A DNA stretch of 64,000 nucleotides from Candidatus Nanopelagicales bacterium (GTDB taxonomy: Bacteria > Actinomycetota > Actinomycetes > S36-B12 > UBA5976): the NCBI GenBank assembly GCA_018402365.1, contig JAGYJD010000004.1:23507-87506 (forward strand). The letters are read 5' to 3'. The notes beneath the pieces were generated by a model that ran no database searches, was not told where the DNA came from, and worked only from the letters and a program-made list of their open reading frames with translations. Numbering within the stretch: the stretch's first letter is position 1; each line of letters starts with the position of its first letter. Position numbers and translations under genes: made by a program. Of this stretch, positions 51,513 through 60,988 are shown one piece after another.

Positions 51513-52628
51513 ATGTCTGCCCCAAATTCTGATATCGATCCAGTGCAGGTTGCTGCGCTCAGCGAAGCAGCTATAGGGAACGCAGTAGCTAAGGCGCTGG
51601 AAGAGATTAAAAAAACAAATAATTTAGAGGAACTTAAGCAAGCAAAAACAACTCACTTGGGTGATAAATCTCTTATTGCCTTAGCCAATAGAGAAATTGG
51701 TGGCCTGCCGCCTGAAGCAAAAGCAATTGCTGGAAAACGGGTGGCAACCGCTCGCGTCACTTTGAGTGAATTTTACGAACTTCGCGAGAGTGAATTAGTG
51801 GCCGAATATGAGCGGGAAATACTGCAATCGCAAAAAGTTGATATTAATCAAGTTTTAGCTAGTCCCGATTTCAGTTTACGTAAATTTGGTTCACGTCATC
51901 CCTTGACCCAAATATCAGAGATTATGAGCGATGTTTTTATTGCCATGGGATACGAAATAGCGGAAGGACCAGAAGCGGAAGCTGAGTGGTTCAATTTTGA
52001 CTCGCTAAATATTCAGCCCAGCCACCCTTCGCGCAGTTTGCAAGACACTTTTTACTTAACCGAGATGGATTCAGGCATGGTTCTTAGAACCCAAACTTCA
52101 CCCGTGCAGATGCGGGCAATGTTGACTCGGGAATTACCACTTTATGTCGTCGCCCCTGGAAAGGTTTTTCGAAAAGATGAACTCGACACCACTCATACTC
52201 CTGTGTTTCATCAAATTGAAGGCTTAGCCATTGATAAAGGATTGTCGATGGCCCACCTGAAAGGCACACTCGATCATTTCGCTACCACTATGTTTGGTGA
52301 AGGGGTAATTACTCGTTTTCGTCCTAGTTTTTTTCCGTTTACCGAGCCAAGTGCAGAACTGGACGTGCAATGTTTCTTATGTAAAAACCAACCAAACAGC
52401 AATTGTCGAACCTGCAAAGGTACGGGCTGGATTGAGTGGGGTGGTTGCGGAATGGTTAATCCAAAAGTGTTGCAAACCGCGGGCATTGACACTGATGTTT
52501 ACTCAGGGTTTGCGTTTGGAATGGGGTTAGAGCGAACTTTAATGTTTAGGTATTCAATCTCTGATATGCGTGACATGGTAGAGGGCGACTTGAGATTCTC
52601 GGCGCAATTTGGGAGCGTATTGCGATGA
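51513..52628 (+). CDS. pheS: phenylalanyl-tRNA synthetase alpha subunit
   Basis: Catalytic class II subunit of the alpha2-beta2 enzyme. The 371-residue protein has an N-terminal coiled coil (about 20-110), motif 1 near HPLTQISEIM, motif 2 near FRKDELDTTHTPVFHQIEG, and motif 3 GFAFGMGLERTLMFRYSI. It carries a cysteine set CFLCKN, CRTCKGTGW and GGCGMVNP resembling those of other actinobacterial PheS. The stop overlaps pheT by 4 nt. Confidence 0.97.
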   Translation: MSAPNSDIDPVQVAALSEAAIGNAVAKALEEIKKTNNLEELKQAKTTHLGDKSLIALANREIGGLPPEAKAIAGKRVATARVTLSEFYELRESELVAEYEREILQSQKVDINQVLASPDFSLRKFGSRHPLTQISEIMSDVFIAMGYEIAEGPEAEAEWFNFDSLNIQPSHPSRSLQDTFYLTEMDSGMVLRTQTSPVQMRAMLTRELPLYVVAPGKVFRKDELDTTHTPVFHQIEGLAIDKGLSMAHLKGTLDHFATTMFGEGVITRFRPSFFPFTEPSAELDVQCFLCKNQPNSNCRTCKGTGWIEWGGCGMVNPKVLQTAGIDTDVYSGFAFGMGLERTLMFRYSISDMRDMVEGDLRFSAQFGSVLR

Positions 52629-55083
52629 GGGTTCCAGTCTCTTGGCTGAGAGAGTATGTAAAACTTCCAACTCGTATAAGGATTGAAGATTTAGAAAACG
52701 CCTTTGTCTCACTTGGCTTTGAAGTTGAAAATATAGAAACTTACGGACAAGTCCAAGGGGAATTGTTGGTTGGTGAAATAGTTAGTATCAAAAATCTTGA
52801 TCAATTTAAGAAGCCTATTAGAGTTTGTCAGGTCAAAATTGGCAATAAAACTCGAGGAATCGTCTGCGGTGCTACTAATTTTGCAGAAGGAGACAAAATT
52901 GTAGTAGCCATCCCAGGGGCCGTACTACCGGGAAATTTTACTATTACTGCAAGAAAAACCTATGACCATCTGTCTGATGGCATGATTTGTTCAGAACGTG
53001 AGTTGGGTATTTCTGAATCTCATGAAGGAATTTTGGTACTCAGCCGTTCCGTTAAAAGTGGTACGGACGCAAAGAAATTACTGGGGTTAGGCGAAACGAT
53101 ATTTGAACTTTCAGTTCTGCCAGATCGTGGCTACGCCCTACATGCGAGGCGTAGCAAGAGAAGTTGCCGCTTTTTTAATCTAAATTCCAAGACCCCATCA
53201 AGTTATATAAGGCAGTAAAAGAAACCACTGGAGTTACCCGAGCAAAAATTTCGGCCCCTAAGAAGGTAGCAAAATTTACTTTGGTGACATTAGAGGGCGT
53301 GAATCCTAACGCCGCCACACCAGAATTCATGAAACAACGCTTGACTCAGATGGGCATGCGACCAATTTCGCTACCAGTTGACGTGACAAATTACGTAATG
53401 TTGGAACTGGGTCAACCACTTCATGCGTTTGACCGCAAAAAAGTCAAGGGCACAATATCGGTTCGATTTGCCGAAGCGGGAGAGAAATTAAAAACGCTAG
53501 ATGGTGCGTTGCGAGTATTGAAAGAATCAGATTTAGTAATTAGCGACCAGGATAAAGTTCTTTCTATCGCAGGAATCATGGGTGGTGCTAGTAGTGAGAT
53601 TACCGCCACCAGTAGCCAAATTGTTTTGGAAGCAGCAAATTTTGAAGCAGCAACTATTAGCCAGACAGCTCGGCGGCTCGGGCTCACCAGTGAAGCCAGT
53701 AAAAGATTTGAAAGAGGGATCGATCCCGAACTTCCAGCGGCGGCAGCAAAACGTGCGGCGTTATTAATGACTAAATATGGTGGGGGAAAAGTAATTGGAG
53801 CTAGCACTAAATCTGCTCCCGTAACTAAAAAATCGATTTTCTTGAGTTTTCAGAAGGTCAGAGATGTTACTGGTGTAGCCATAAAAAACAATCAAATAAA
53901 AAGGACTTTGGAAAAGATTGGCGCCAAAGTTACGCAATTAGATACCGGAGTAAGGGTATCTATCCCATCTTGGCGCAGCGATTTAGAAGTGGCAAATGAT
54001 TTAATAGAAGAGGTACTAAGACTCTATGGGTATCAACACATCACTGGAATTTTACCTACTGCTTACAATGGCCGCGGGTTGACGAGAGAGCAGAAAATAA
54101 AGAGACAAGTTGGTGGGGTTTTAGCCGGACTAGGTGCTCACGAAGTTTTGAATTACCCCTTTTGCTCTAAAAAAGATTTTGATGACTGTAATTTATTACC
54201 ATCAGATGAACGACGTCAAGCAGTTAAGATAGTGAATCCCTTAAATGATGAAGTTCCTTTTTTGAGAACATTTTTAATACCGGGATTATTAGCAACAACG
54301 CAAAGAAATATGTCAAGAGGAAACATCGACTTCTCTATCTTCGAACAAGGTAAAGTTTTTAATCAGCGTAAAAAAATTACGAAGATTCCATCAATAGGTA
54401 TTGGCTTTCCACCCAAGAAGGTAGTCCAAAGAGAGATTGATATTTCTCTTCCTAACCAAAAAACTCATCTTGCGATGCTCGCATGTGGAAATTTTGTCTC
54501 TAAAAATTGGGCACAGCACCAGGTTGATCATTCATGGATCACGGTAACCGAGGCGATAAATATATTGCTCAATCAATTGGGGACCGCCTTCGAATTGCGT
54601 AACATTAGTTCAGCTCCTTGGCATCCAGGGAGGGCCGCTGAAATTTGGGTGAGCGAAGTCTCGATTGGGGTGGTTGGGCAGATACATCCAAAAGTTTGCG
54701 AGATGTATGGAATCAGCTCAGAATTATTTGGTTTTGAAATCGATCTAGAGTTATTGATATCGCAATTAAGCGACACTAGAAAGTTTAAAGAAATTGGTAA
54801 AATGCCCTACGCGGTAGAGGATTTAGCACTAGTCGTTGATGCGACGGTGAGTTCTTTGAAGATTCAAGACGCAATAAAGAGAGCTGGGGGTCCAGCGGTT
54901 GAGACAGTAAACCTTTTTGATGTTTTTGCAGGATCACAGTTAGGAGAGGGCAAAAAATCCCTGGCCTTTAGGTTGAAGTATCGGGCAGAGGACCGCACCC
55001 TCTCGAGTGAGGATTTGACGCAAATTCGCGAACGCGTGGTGAGAAGACTCAAGGATGACTTTGGGGCGGTAGTTAGGACATAA
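52625..55083 (+). CDS. pheT: phenylalanyl-tRNA synthetase beta subunit, with indels near 53142-53185
   Basis: Editing and tRNA-binding subunit. The first frame has the B1 start MRVPVSWLREYVKLP, the EMAP-like tRNA-binding domain, and FELSVLPDRGYAL, then loses homology. MRGVAREVAA and NLKFQDPIKLYKAVK appear in other frames before the long frame from 53281 (FTLVTLEGVNPNAATPEFM) continues to 55083 with the B3/B4, B5 and ferredoxin-anticodon-binding (SEDLTQIRERVVRRLK) domains. Three small indels within about 45 bp would restore about 820 residues. Probably sequence error, as the gene is essential. Confidence 0.92.
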
Positions 55084-55104
55084 TTATACGCATATGTGTA
55101 TAAT
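55083..55104 (+). promoter_or_regulatory. argC promoter with ArgR-box-like palindrome
   Basis: A 22-bp inverted repeat (half-site ATTATAC...GTATAAT, with one non-matching pair) contains the -10 hexamer TATAAT at 55099-55104, which ends 6 nt before the argC ATG at 55111. There is no SD, so the transcript is probably leaderless. ArgR is encoded in the same operon, so binding here would block RNA polymerase. It overlaps the pheT stop. Confidence 0.65.
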
Positions 55105-55110
55105 ATGGTT

Positions 55111-56133
55111 ATGACAATACAGGCGGCAGTACTAGGGGCCTCGGGATACTCCGGCGGCGAGTTGATACGGCTACTGATGAGCCACGCTGAGTTTGAGGTC
55201 TCAGCTCTCTTCGCTAACGCTCAGGCGGGCGAAAAATTGTCGAATGTGCATCCGCAATTTGCTGGCTCACCACACGAATTTAAAAATGTTGCCGATATTG
55301 ATCTTAATGAATTTGAGATTATTTTTTTTGCCCTACCAGCAGGTGTGAGTGGGGCATTATTAAAAGATCAAGAACTAAAAGCCCACTACATCGACCTAGG
55401 GGCGGACTACAGACTACTAGCTAAGAAAGATTGGCAGGATTTTTATCCAGGAAAGTATTCTGGAGTGTGGACCTATGGATTGCCTGAATTAAAGGGTCAA
55501 CGTGAGGTTATAAAGAAAAGTAGATTTATAGCTAATCCTGGTTGCTATGCCACTGCAGCAGCATTGGGAATTTTGCCAGCAGTGCAATCGAAAGTTATTG
55601 ATGAAGAGGTTATATCTATTGTTGCAGCCTCTGGTACCACCGGAGCTGGTCGGAGTCTAAAGCCCAACTTATTGCACAGTGAAGCTAGTAATAATTTAAG
55701 TTCTTATCGGGTTGGAGGCATACACCAGCACATTCCCGAGATCGAACAAACAATTAATCAATCCGAACCTGGTAAATTCAAGGTATCATTTATTCCTATT
55801 CTTGCACCAATGCCAAGAGGGATTCTCTTGACTATAAATTTTAAAACCAGTAAAAAAATAGAAGATTTACATTCTCTTTTTTGTGATTATTACAAAGATG
55901 AAAATTTTGTAAAAATACTTGATGCTGGTTTGGCGCCTAATACCAGAGCCTTACAAGGTTCCAACGCTGCCCACATTGCAATCTATAAAGATTCGCGAAC
56001 TTCACAAGCGCAAATTGTTGTTGCAATCGATAACCTTGGTAAGGGTGCAGCCGGACAGGCTATCCAAAATGCAAATTTGATTTTCGGGCTTCCTGAGGAC
56101 TCGGGTTTATCCTCATTGGGGATGGGATCATGA
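55111..56133 (+). CDS. argC: N-acetyl-gamma-glutamyl-phosphate reductase
   Basis: NADPH-dependent reduction of N-acetylglutamyl phosphate. The ATG at 55111 gives a start TIQAAVLGASGYSGGELIRL with the nucleotide-binding GxSGxxG, and catalytic Cys145 in ANPGCYATAA. About 340 residues. An upstream ATG at 55096 lies inside the promoter palindrome and is unlikely. It overlaps argJ by 4 nt. Confidence 0.96.
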   Translation: MTIQAAVLGASGYSGGELIRLLMSHAEFEVSALFANAQAGEKLSNVHPQFAGSPHEFKNVADIDLNEFEIIFFALPAGVSGALLKDQELKAHYIDLGADYRLLAKKDWQDFYPGKYSGVWTYGLPELKGQREVIKKSRFIANPGCYATAAALGILPAVQSKVIDEEVISIVAASGTTGAGRSLKPNLLHSEASNNLSSYRVGGIHQHIPEIEQTINQSEPGKFKVSFIPILAPMPRGILLTINFKTSKKIEDLHSLFCDYYKDENFVKILDAGLAPNTRALQGSNAAHIAIYKDSRTSQAQIVVAIDNLGKGAAGQAIQNANLIFGLPEDSGLSSLGMGS

Positions 56134-57281
56134 GCGTCACCAGCGCTAAAGGATTTATCGCTGGTGCGGCTAAAGCCGGTCTTCGATCGGATGGAACTAA
56201 CGACGTAGCGGTGGTGATTAATCTGGGTCCGGATTTTAAGGCAGCGGCAGTATTTACCAAAAATCAAGTAAAAGCAGCACCGGTGCTTTGGTCAGAACAG
56301 GCGATAAAGTCGGGATCTTGTAAAGCAGTTGTTCTTAACTCTGGTGGTGCGAATGCTTGTACTGGATCAAAAGGCTTTGAGATAGCCCATAAAAGCGCTG
56401 AGTTTTTGGCAAATTTACTTTCGGTAGGAAGCGTCGATATTCAAGTTTGCTCAACTGGGCTAATTGGAAAACAGTTGTCGTTGGCAAATTTGTTACCAGC
56501 AGTTAAAGAAGCTACTGATAGCGCGAGTATCGAGGGTTCAGTTGCGGCGGCACAGGCAATATTGACGACAGACTCGCACGCCAAACAGGTGGAAATTAAA
56601 CGTGAGAAATTTACCATTGGGGGAATGATAAAGGGAGCTGGAATGCTTGCTCCTGATCTCGCAACCATGCTTTGTGTTCTCACAACTGATGCCGTTATCG
56701 ACTCCGTCACTTTGGATGAGTCATTAAAAAAAACAGTCTCTAAAACCCTTAATCGAATTGATTCAGATGGTTGCACCTCAACAAATGACACTGTTTTGCT
56801 CATGTGTTCAGGAGCCAGTGGTGAGAGTGTAGAAAAAATTGAATTTGAGGAAGCGTTGTTTGAAACACTAACCAAACTTGGTGAAATGCTTATTAATGAT
56901 GCAGAGGGAAGCACGAAAGACATCAAAATATCTGCAGTTAACTGTCCCAATGAAATCATGGCTGAGGCAGCAGCTCGAGCAGTCGCTAGGAACAACTTAT
57001 TCAAAACTGCGATGAGTGGCTCTGATCCCAACTGGGGAAGAATTATGGCTGCCATAGGAGTCATCGAGTTCGAGTTTGATCAATTTCTTGTTGACGTTTA
57101 TCTGAATGATTCATTGGTATGTGAAAATGGTGAAGCTCTGGACGTTGAAAACACTGTTGATTTATCCAAACGCTTGATTGATTTACGGATTGACTTCAAA
57201 TCTGGCGAGTCACAAGTCACCGTTTGGACCAATGACTTGAGTGAGAAATATGTTTATGAGAATTCAGCGTATTCGACATGA
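56130..57281 (+). CDS. argJ: glutamate N-acetyltransferase (ornithine acetyltransferase)
   Basis: Recycles the acetyl group from N-acetylornithine to glutamate; many ArgJ proteins also make acetylglutamate. The 383-residue precursor has the self-cleavage site at Ala-Thr in MLAPDLATMLCV, leaving Thr179 as the nucleophile. STNDTVLLMCSGASG and SDPNWGRIMAAIG are also typical. It overlaps argC and argB by 4 nt each. Confidence 0.96.
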   Translation: MSVTSAKGFIAGAAKAGLRSDGTNDVAVVINLGPDFKAAAVFTKNQVKAAPVLWSEQAIKSGSCKAVVLNSGGANACTGSKGFEIAHKSAEFLANLLSVGSVDIQVCSTGLIGKQLSLANLLPAVKEATDSASIEGSVAAAQAILTTDSHAKQVEIKREKFTIGGMIKGAGMLAPDLATMLCVLTTDAVIDSVTLDESLKKTVSKTLNRIDSDGCTSTNDTVLLMCSGASGESVEKIEFEEALFETLTKLGEMLINDAEGSTKDIKISAVNCPNEIMAEAAARAVARNNLFKTAMSGSDPNWGRIMAAIGVIEFEFDQFLVDVYLNDSLVCENGEALDVENTVDLSKRLIDLRIDFKSGESQVTVWTNDLSEKYVYENSAYST

Positions 57282-58156
57282 GCCTTCAAAAAGATTCTTT
57301 AGAAAAAGCTAAAGTGCTTTCGCAAGCCTTGCCGTGGTTGCTGAAGTTTAGAGGCACAAAAGTTGTCATTAAATTTGGTGGTAACGCAATGATTGATCCT
57401 GAACTATTTCGTGCGTTTGCTGAAGATGTTGTTTTTTTGAAATTGGCCGGAATTGATCCCGTTATTGTGCACGGTGGTGGACCTCAAATCTCGCATGCCT
57501 TGAAAACAGCAAATATAGAAAGTCGCTTTATTAAAGGCTTGCGTTATACCGAAGCGAGAGCTATCAGCATCATCAAAGATGTTTTGGTAAACGACATCCA
57601 GAAAGAAATTGTTCAGACTATAAATGAGATTTACCCTTGTGCGCAGGGATTTAGTGGCGACGAGAATGCTCTCATTAGTGCCAAAAGAACCACCAGTATC
57701 GATGGAGAAGCTATTGATCTGGGTTTAGTGGGCGAAGTGGAAAGCATAGATTCGGAAATAATTACCGACGCTATTAAACAAGGAAAAGTTCCAGTAGTGA
57801 GCGCCTTGGGCTTAAGTAAAACGGATGAATTATTAAATATAAATGCTGACTACGCGGCAGCTGCGATTAGTCAAGATTTAAAAGCTGAAAAATTAGTGAT
57901 GCTGACTGACGTTATTGGATTAATGAGTGAATATCCCAATCCAGAGTCACTAATTTCATCCATCGACATTACTAATCTTGCCAAGTTGATTCCTTCCCTA
58001 GATCAAGGAATGAGACCCAAAATGCAGGCCTGCTTATGGTCGGTAGCGGGTGGGGTGGGTAGGGCACATGTTATTGACGGGCGGATCGCTCACGGATTGC
58101 TAGTTGAGGTTTTTACCGATCAAGGGGCTGGAACCATGGTGATTAGAGATGAATGA
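57278..58156 (+). CDS. argB: acetylglutamate kinase
   Basis: Phosphorylates N-acetylglutamate, a usual control point. The 292-residue amino acid kinase has VIKFGGNAM, VIVHGGGPQIS, and the LTDVIGLMSEYPNPESLI region. The N-terminal helix before the kinase core (about residues 5-20) is of the kind linked to arginine feedback, which suggests arginine-sensitive activity. It overlaps argJ by 4 nt and argD by 8 nt. Confidence 0.96.
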   Translation: MSLQKDSLEKAKVLSQALPWLLKFRGTKVVIKFGGNAMIDPELFRAFAEDVVFLKLAGIDPVIVHGGGPQISHALKTANIESRFIKGLRYTEARAISIIKDVLVNDIQKEIVQTINEIYPCAQGFSGDENALISAKRTTSIDGEAIDLGLVGEVESIDSEIITDAIKQGKVPVVSALGLSKTDELLNINADYAAAAISQDLKAEKLVMLTDVIGLMSEYPNPESLISSIDITNLAKLIPSLDQGMRPKMQACLWSVAGGVGRAHVIDGRIAHGLLVEVFTDQGAGTMVIRDE

Positions 58157-59306
58157 AATAACTCTCTCATGGCAAAGAAATTTTTTAAATAATTATGGAA
58201 CACCGAGTCTTAAATTAGTATCAGGTAAGGGGGTTTGGGTTAAGGACTCAAACAGTAATAGATATTTAGATTTTCTAGGTGGAATTGCGGTCTCTGCTCT
58301 GGGACATTCGCATAAAAACATCGTGAAAGCTATAAAAAAGCAGTCCAAAACGATTCTTCACACCAGCAATCTCTATCAAAATCAACCCAGCCTTGATTTA
58401 GCTGAGAAGTTACGTTCACTAACCAAACGTGAAGCAAAAATATTCTTTTGTAATTCAGGTGCTGAGGCTAACGAAGCCGCGTTGAAATTAACACGATTAG
58501 CAAATAAAAATACGACGATCTCTTTGAGTAATTCTTTTCATGGAAGAACGATGGGAGCACTATCGTTAACGGGTCAGAAATCAAAACAAATAGGATTTGA
58601 ACCGCTACTTGAAAATATTAACTTTGTAGAGCCAAATGATTTAAATGACTTAGCTGAAAAATCAAAGTCTGGTATTGGAAGTATTTTTTTCGAACCGATT
58701 CAAGGTGAAGGCGGTGTGGTTGACCTTAATTACTCTTTTTTGCAGGAATTAGAGAATACTGCCAAAAATCACAAGGCCTTTTTGGTGGCGGATGAGGTAC
58801 AAACTGGAATTGGTCGCTGCGGATATTGGTTTTTAAGTGAAGCAATGAATATTGAGCCAGATGTAATAGTTTTAGCAAAAGGTTTAGCCGGGGGCTTGCC
58901 GATCGGGGCAATAATGGTGTTCGGTGAATTGCAAAATACTTTTAATCCAGGAACCCATGGATCCACTTTTGGTGGAAATCCGCTTTCTTGTGCTGTCGCT
59001 TTAGCAGTTCTACAAACCATAGAAGAGCAAAACCTACTTGAAAATGTTCGACTTCGGGGGGAGCAATTAGTAAGAAATTTGCAGATTCATCCACAAGTTG
59101 AAAAGATATCTGGAGCAGGCCTGCTAAGGGGTATTCACTTGTCTGAGCCTAAAGCAAAAAATGTGGTTGAAAAATCTCAGAATAATGGTCTTTTAGTCAA
59201 TGCGGTAAATGATTTTATTATTCGACTAGCACCGCCCTTGATTGTAAATGAGTATGAAATAGACCTAGCCTGTCAAAAACTCGTTACCGCGATCGAGCAA
59301 GCATGA
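58149..59306 (+). CDS. argD: acetylornithine aminotransferase
   Basis: PLP enzyme making N-acetylornithine. The 385-residue class III aminotransferase has FCNSGAEANEAALKL, SFHGRTMGALSLTG, ADEVQTGIGRCG and the PLP lysine in VLAKGLAGGLPIGA. The stop overlaps the argR start, so no argF gene lies between them. Confidence 0.96.
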   Translation: MNEITLSWQRNFLNNYGTPSLKLVSGKGVWVKDSNSNRYLDFLGGIAVSALGHSHKNIVKAIKKQSKTILHTSNLYQNQPSLDLAEKLRSLTKREAKIFFCNSGAEANEAALKLTRLANKNTTISLSNSFHGRTMGALSLTGQKSKQIGFEPLLENINFVEPNDLNDLAEKSKSGIGSIFFEPIQGEGGVVDLNYSFLQELENTAKNHKAFLVADEVQTGIGRCGYWFLSEAMNIEPDVIVLAKGLAGGLPIGAIMVFGELQNTFNPGTHGSTFGGNPLSCAVALAVLQTIEEQNLLENVRLRGEQLVRNLQIHPQVEKISGAGLLRGIHLSEPKAKNVVEKSQNNGLLVNAVNDFIIRLAPPLIVNEYEIDLACQKLVTAIEQA

Positions 59307-59764
59307 GAACTCCTGAAAATAAGCTTGCACGTCAAGCGGTGATAAAAAAAATTATTGAGTCTAATCAGATAAAGTCTCAAAGCGAATTACTAGCAGAGTT
59401 AGCAAAAATGAAGTTAAAAATAACCCAGGCAACTCTCTCACGAGATTTGGATGAATTGGGCATAGTAAAGAGTTCTCAAGCTGCGGGTGCAAGCTATGTG
59501 CTCAGCGATTCTGCTGCGGACCCTGAACTAAAGGCCATCGCAAGCTCTTTGATTGTTGGCATTGATCACTCAGGAAACATTGTGGTAGTTAGAACGCCTC
59601 CAGGGGGAGCACAATTTTTTGCCTCTAGCGTGGACAGGGCTACAGATAAGGAAATTATTGGAACGATTGCCGGTGATGACACTGTTCTTTTGGTAACAAG
59701 AAACCCGAAGGGCAGTCAACAGGTAGCGGACAAGTTGTGGGAATTGGCGAGAAACAATAGATAG
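59303..59764 (+). CDS. argR: arginine repressor
   Basis: Arginine-dependent repressor. The 153-residue protein has an N-terminal winged helix-turn-helix (about 10-75; QSELLAELAKMKLKITQATL then SRDLDELGIVK) and a C-terminal hexamerisation and arginine-binding domain (GTIAGDDTVLLVTR). It probably acts on the palindrome upstream of argC. Located inside its own target operon. Confidence 0.96.
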   Translation: MRTPENKLARQAVIKKIIESNQIKSQSELLAELAKMKLKITQATLSRDLDELGIVKSSQAAGASYVLSDSAADPELKAIASSLIVGIDHSGNIVVVRTPPGGAQFFASSVDRATDKEIIGTIAGDDTVLLVTRNPKGSQQVADKLWELARNNR

Positions 59765-59791
59765 AGTTGTAATCATTAAAAGGAGAAAAGT

Positions 59792-60988
59792 GTGAGCGAG
59801 AAAGTTGTGTTGGCATATTCAGGTGGATTAGATACCTCCGTAGCAATTGGTTGGATCAAGGAAGAAACCGGAAAAGGAGTCATCGCAGTAGCTGCAGATG
59901 TTGGCCAGGGTGGCGAAGATATGGATTCAATTCAAAAAAGAGCCTTGGCGTGTGGAGCTGAGGAATCAATTGTTTTAGATTTGAAGAACGAATTTGCCGA
60001 GGAGTATTGCCTGCCAGCCTTAAAAGCCAATGCCCTTTATATGGATCGCTATCCCTTAGTTTCCGCACTTTCAAGACCTCTTATTGCAAAGCACATGGTT
60101 GATGCAGCAAAAAAATATTCTGCGAATACCGTCAGTCACGGGTGTACCGGAAAAGGAAACGATCAGGTTCGATTTGAGGTTAGTTTTGCCGCATTAAATT
60201 CTGACTTAGCTGTTTATGCACCGGTGAGAGATTCTGCCATGACGAGAGATAAAGCGATAGCTTTCGCTGAAGAGAATAATTTGCCAATTGACGTCACTAA
60301 AAAAAGTCCCTACTCAATCGACCAAAACGTCTGGGGTCGTGCTGTCGAAACTGGTTTTCTAGAGGATATCTGGAATGGTCCAATTGAGGATATTTATGCA
60401 TATACTCAAGCTCCGGATACTTCAAAGCCAGCTGATGAGGTTTTAATCAAATTTGAGGCTGGCAAGCCCACACATATCGACGGCGAAAAAGTATCAATGC
60501 TTCAGGCTATTGAAATTATGAACGAGCGTGCTGGGGCGCAAGGTATTGGACGAATCGACATGGTTGAAGACAGACTTGTTGGTATCAAAAGTCGCGAAGT
60601 TTACGAGGCACCAGGAGCAATAGCTTTAATTACGGCTCATCGTGAACTTGAAGGAGTAACTGTTGAGCGCGAAGTAGCCCGCTTTAAACGGGGAGTTGAG
60701 CAAAGATGGGCTGAGCTGGTTTATGACGGACTTTGGTTTTCACCACTGAGAAAGGCGCTGGACGCCTTTATAAACGAGGTGCAAGAACCGGTGACAGGTG
60801 AAATAAGAATGAAGATGCACGCCGGGGTAGCCCAAGTTACCGGAAGAAAGAGCGCCAATTCGCTTTACAGTTACAACTTGGCAACTTACGACAGTGAAGA
60901 TACTTACGATCAATCATGGGCGAAAGGGTTTATCGAAATCTTTGGCATGACAACCAAGATTGCCTCGGACAGAGATAGAAGACTCTAA
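59792..60988 (+). CDS. argG: argininosuccinate synthase
   Basis: ATP-dependent ligation of citrulline and aspartate. The 398-residue protein has the PP-loop [17 protein letters not shown] and [30 protein letters not shown] is also diagnostic. GTG start with AAAAGGAG about 8 nt upstream. Final base shared with the argH start. Confidence 0.98.
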   Translation: MSEKVVLAYSGGLDTSVAIGWIKEETGKGVIAVAADVGQGGEDMDSIQKRALACGAEESIVLDLKNEFAEEYCLPALKANALYMDRYPLVSALSRPLIAKHMVDAAKKYSANTVSHGCTGKGNDQVRFEVSFAALNSDLAVYAPVRDSAMTRDKAIAFAEENNLPIDVTKKSPYSIDQNVWGRAVETGFLEDIWNGPIEDIYAYTQAPDTSKPADEVLIKFEAGKPTHIDGEKVSMLQAIEIMNERAGAQGIGRIDMVEDRLVGIKSREVYEAPGAIALITAHRELEGVTVEREVARFKRGVEQRWAELVYDGLWFSPLRKALDAFINEVQEPVTGEIRMKMHAGVAQVTGRKSANSLYSYNLATYDSEDTYDQSWAKGFIEIFGMTTKIASDRDRRL

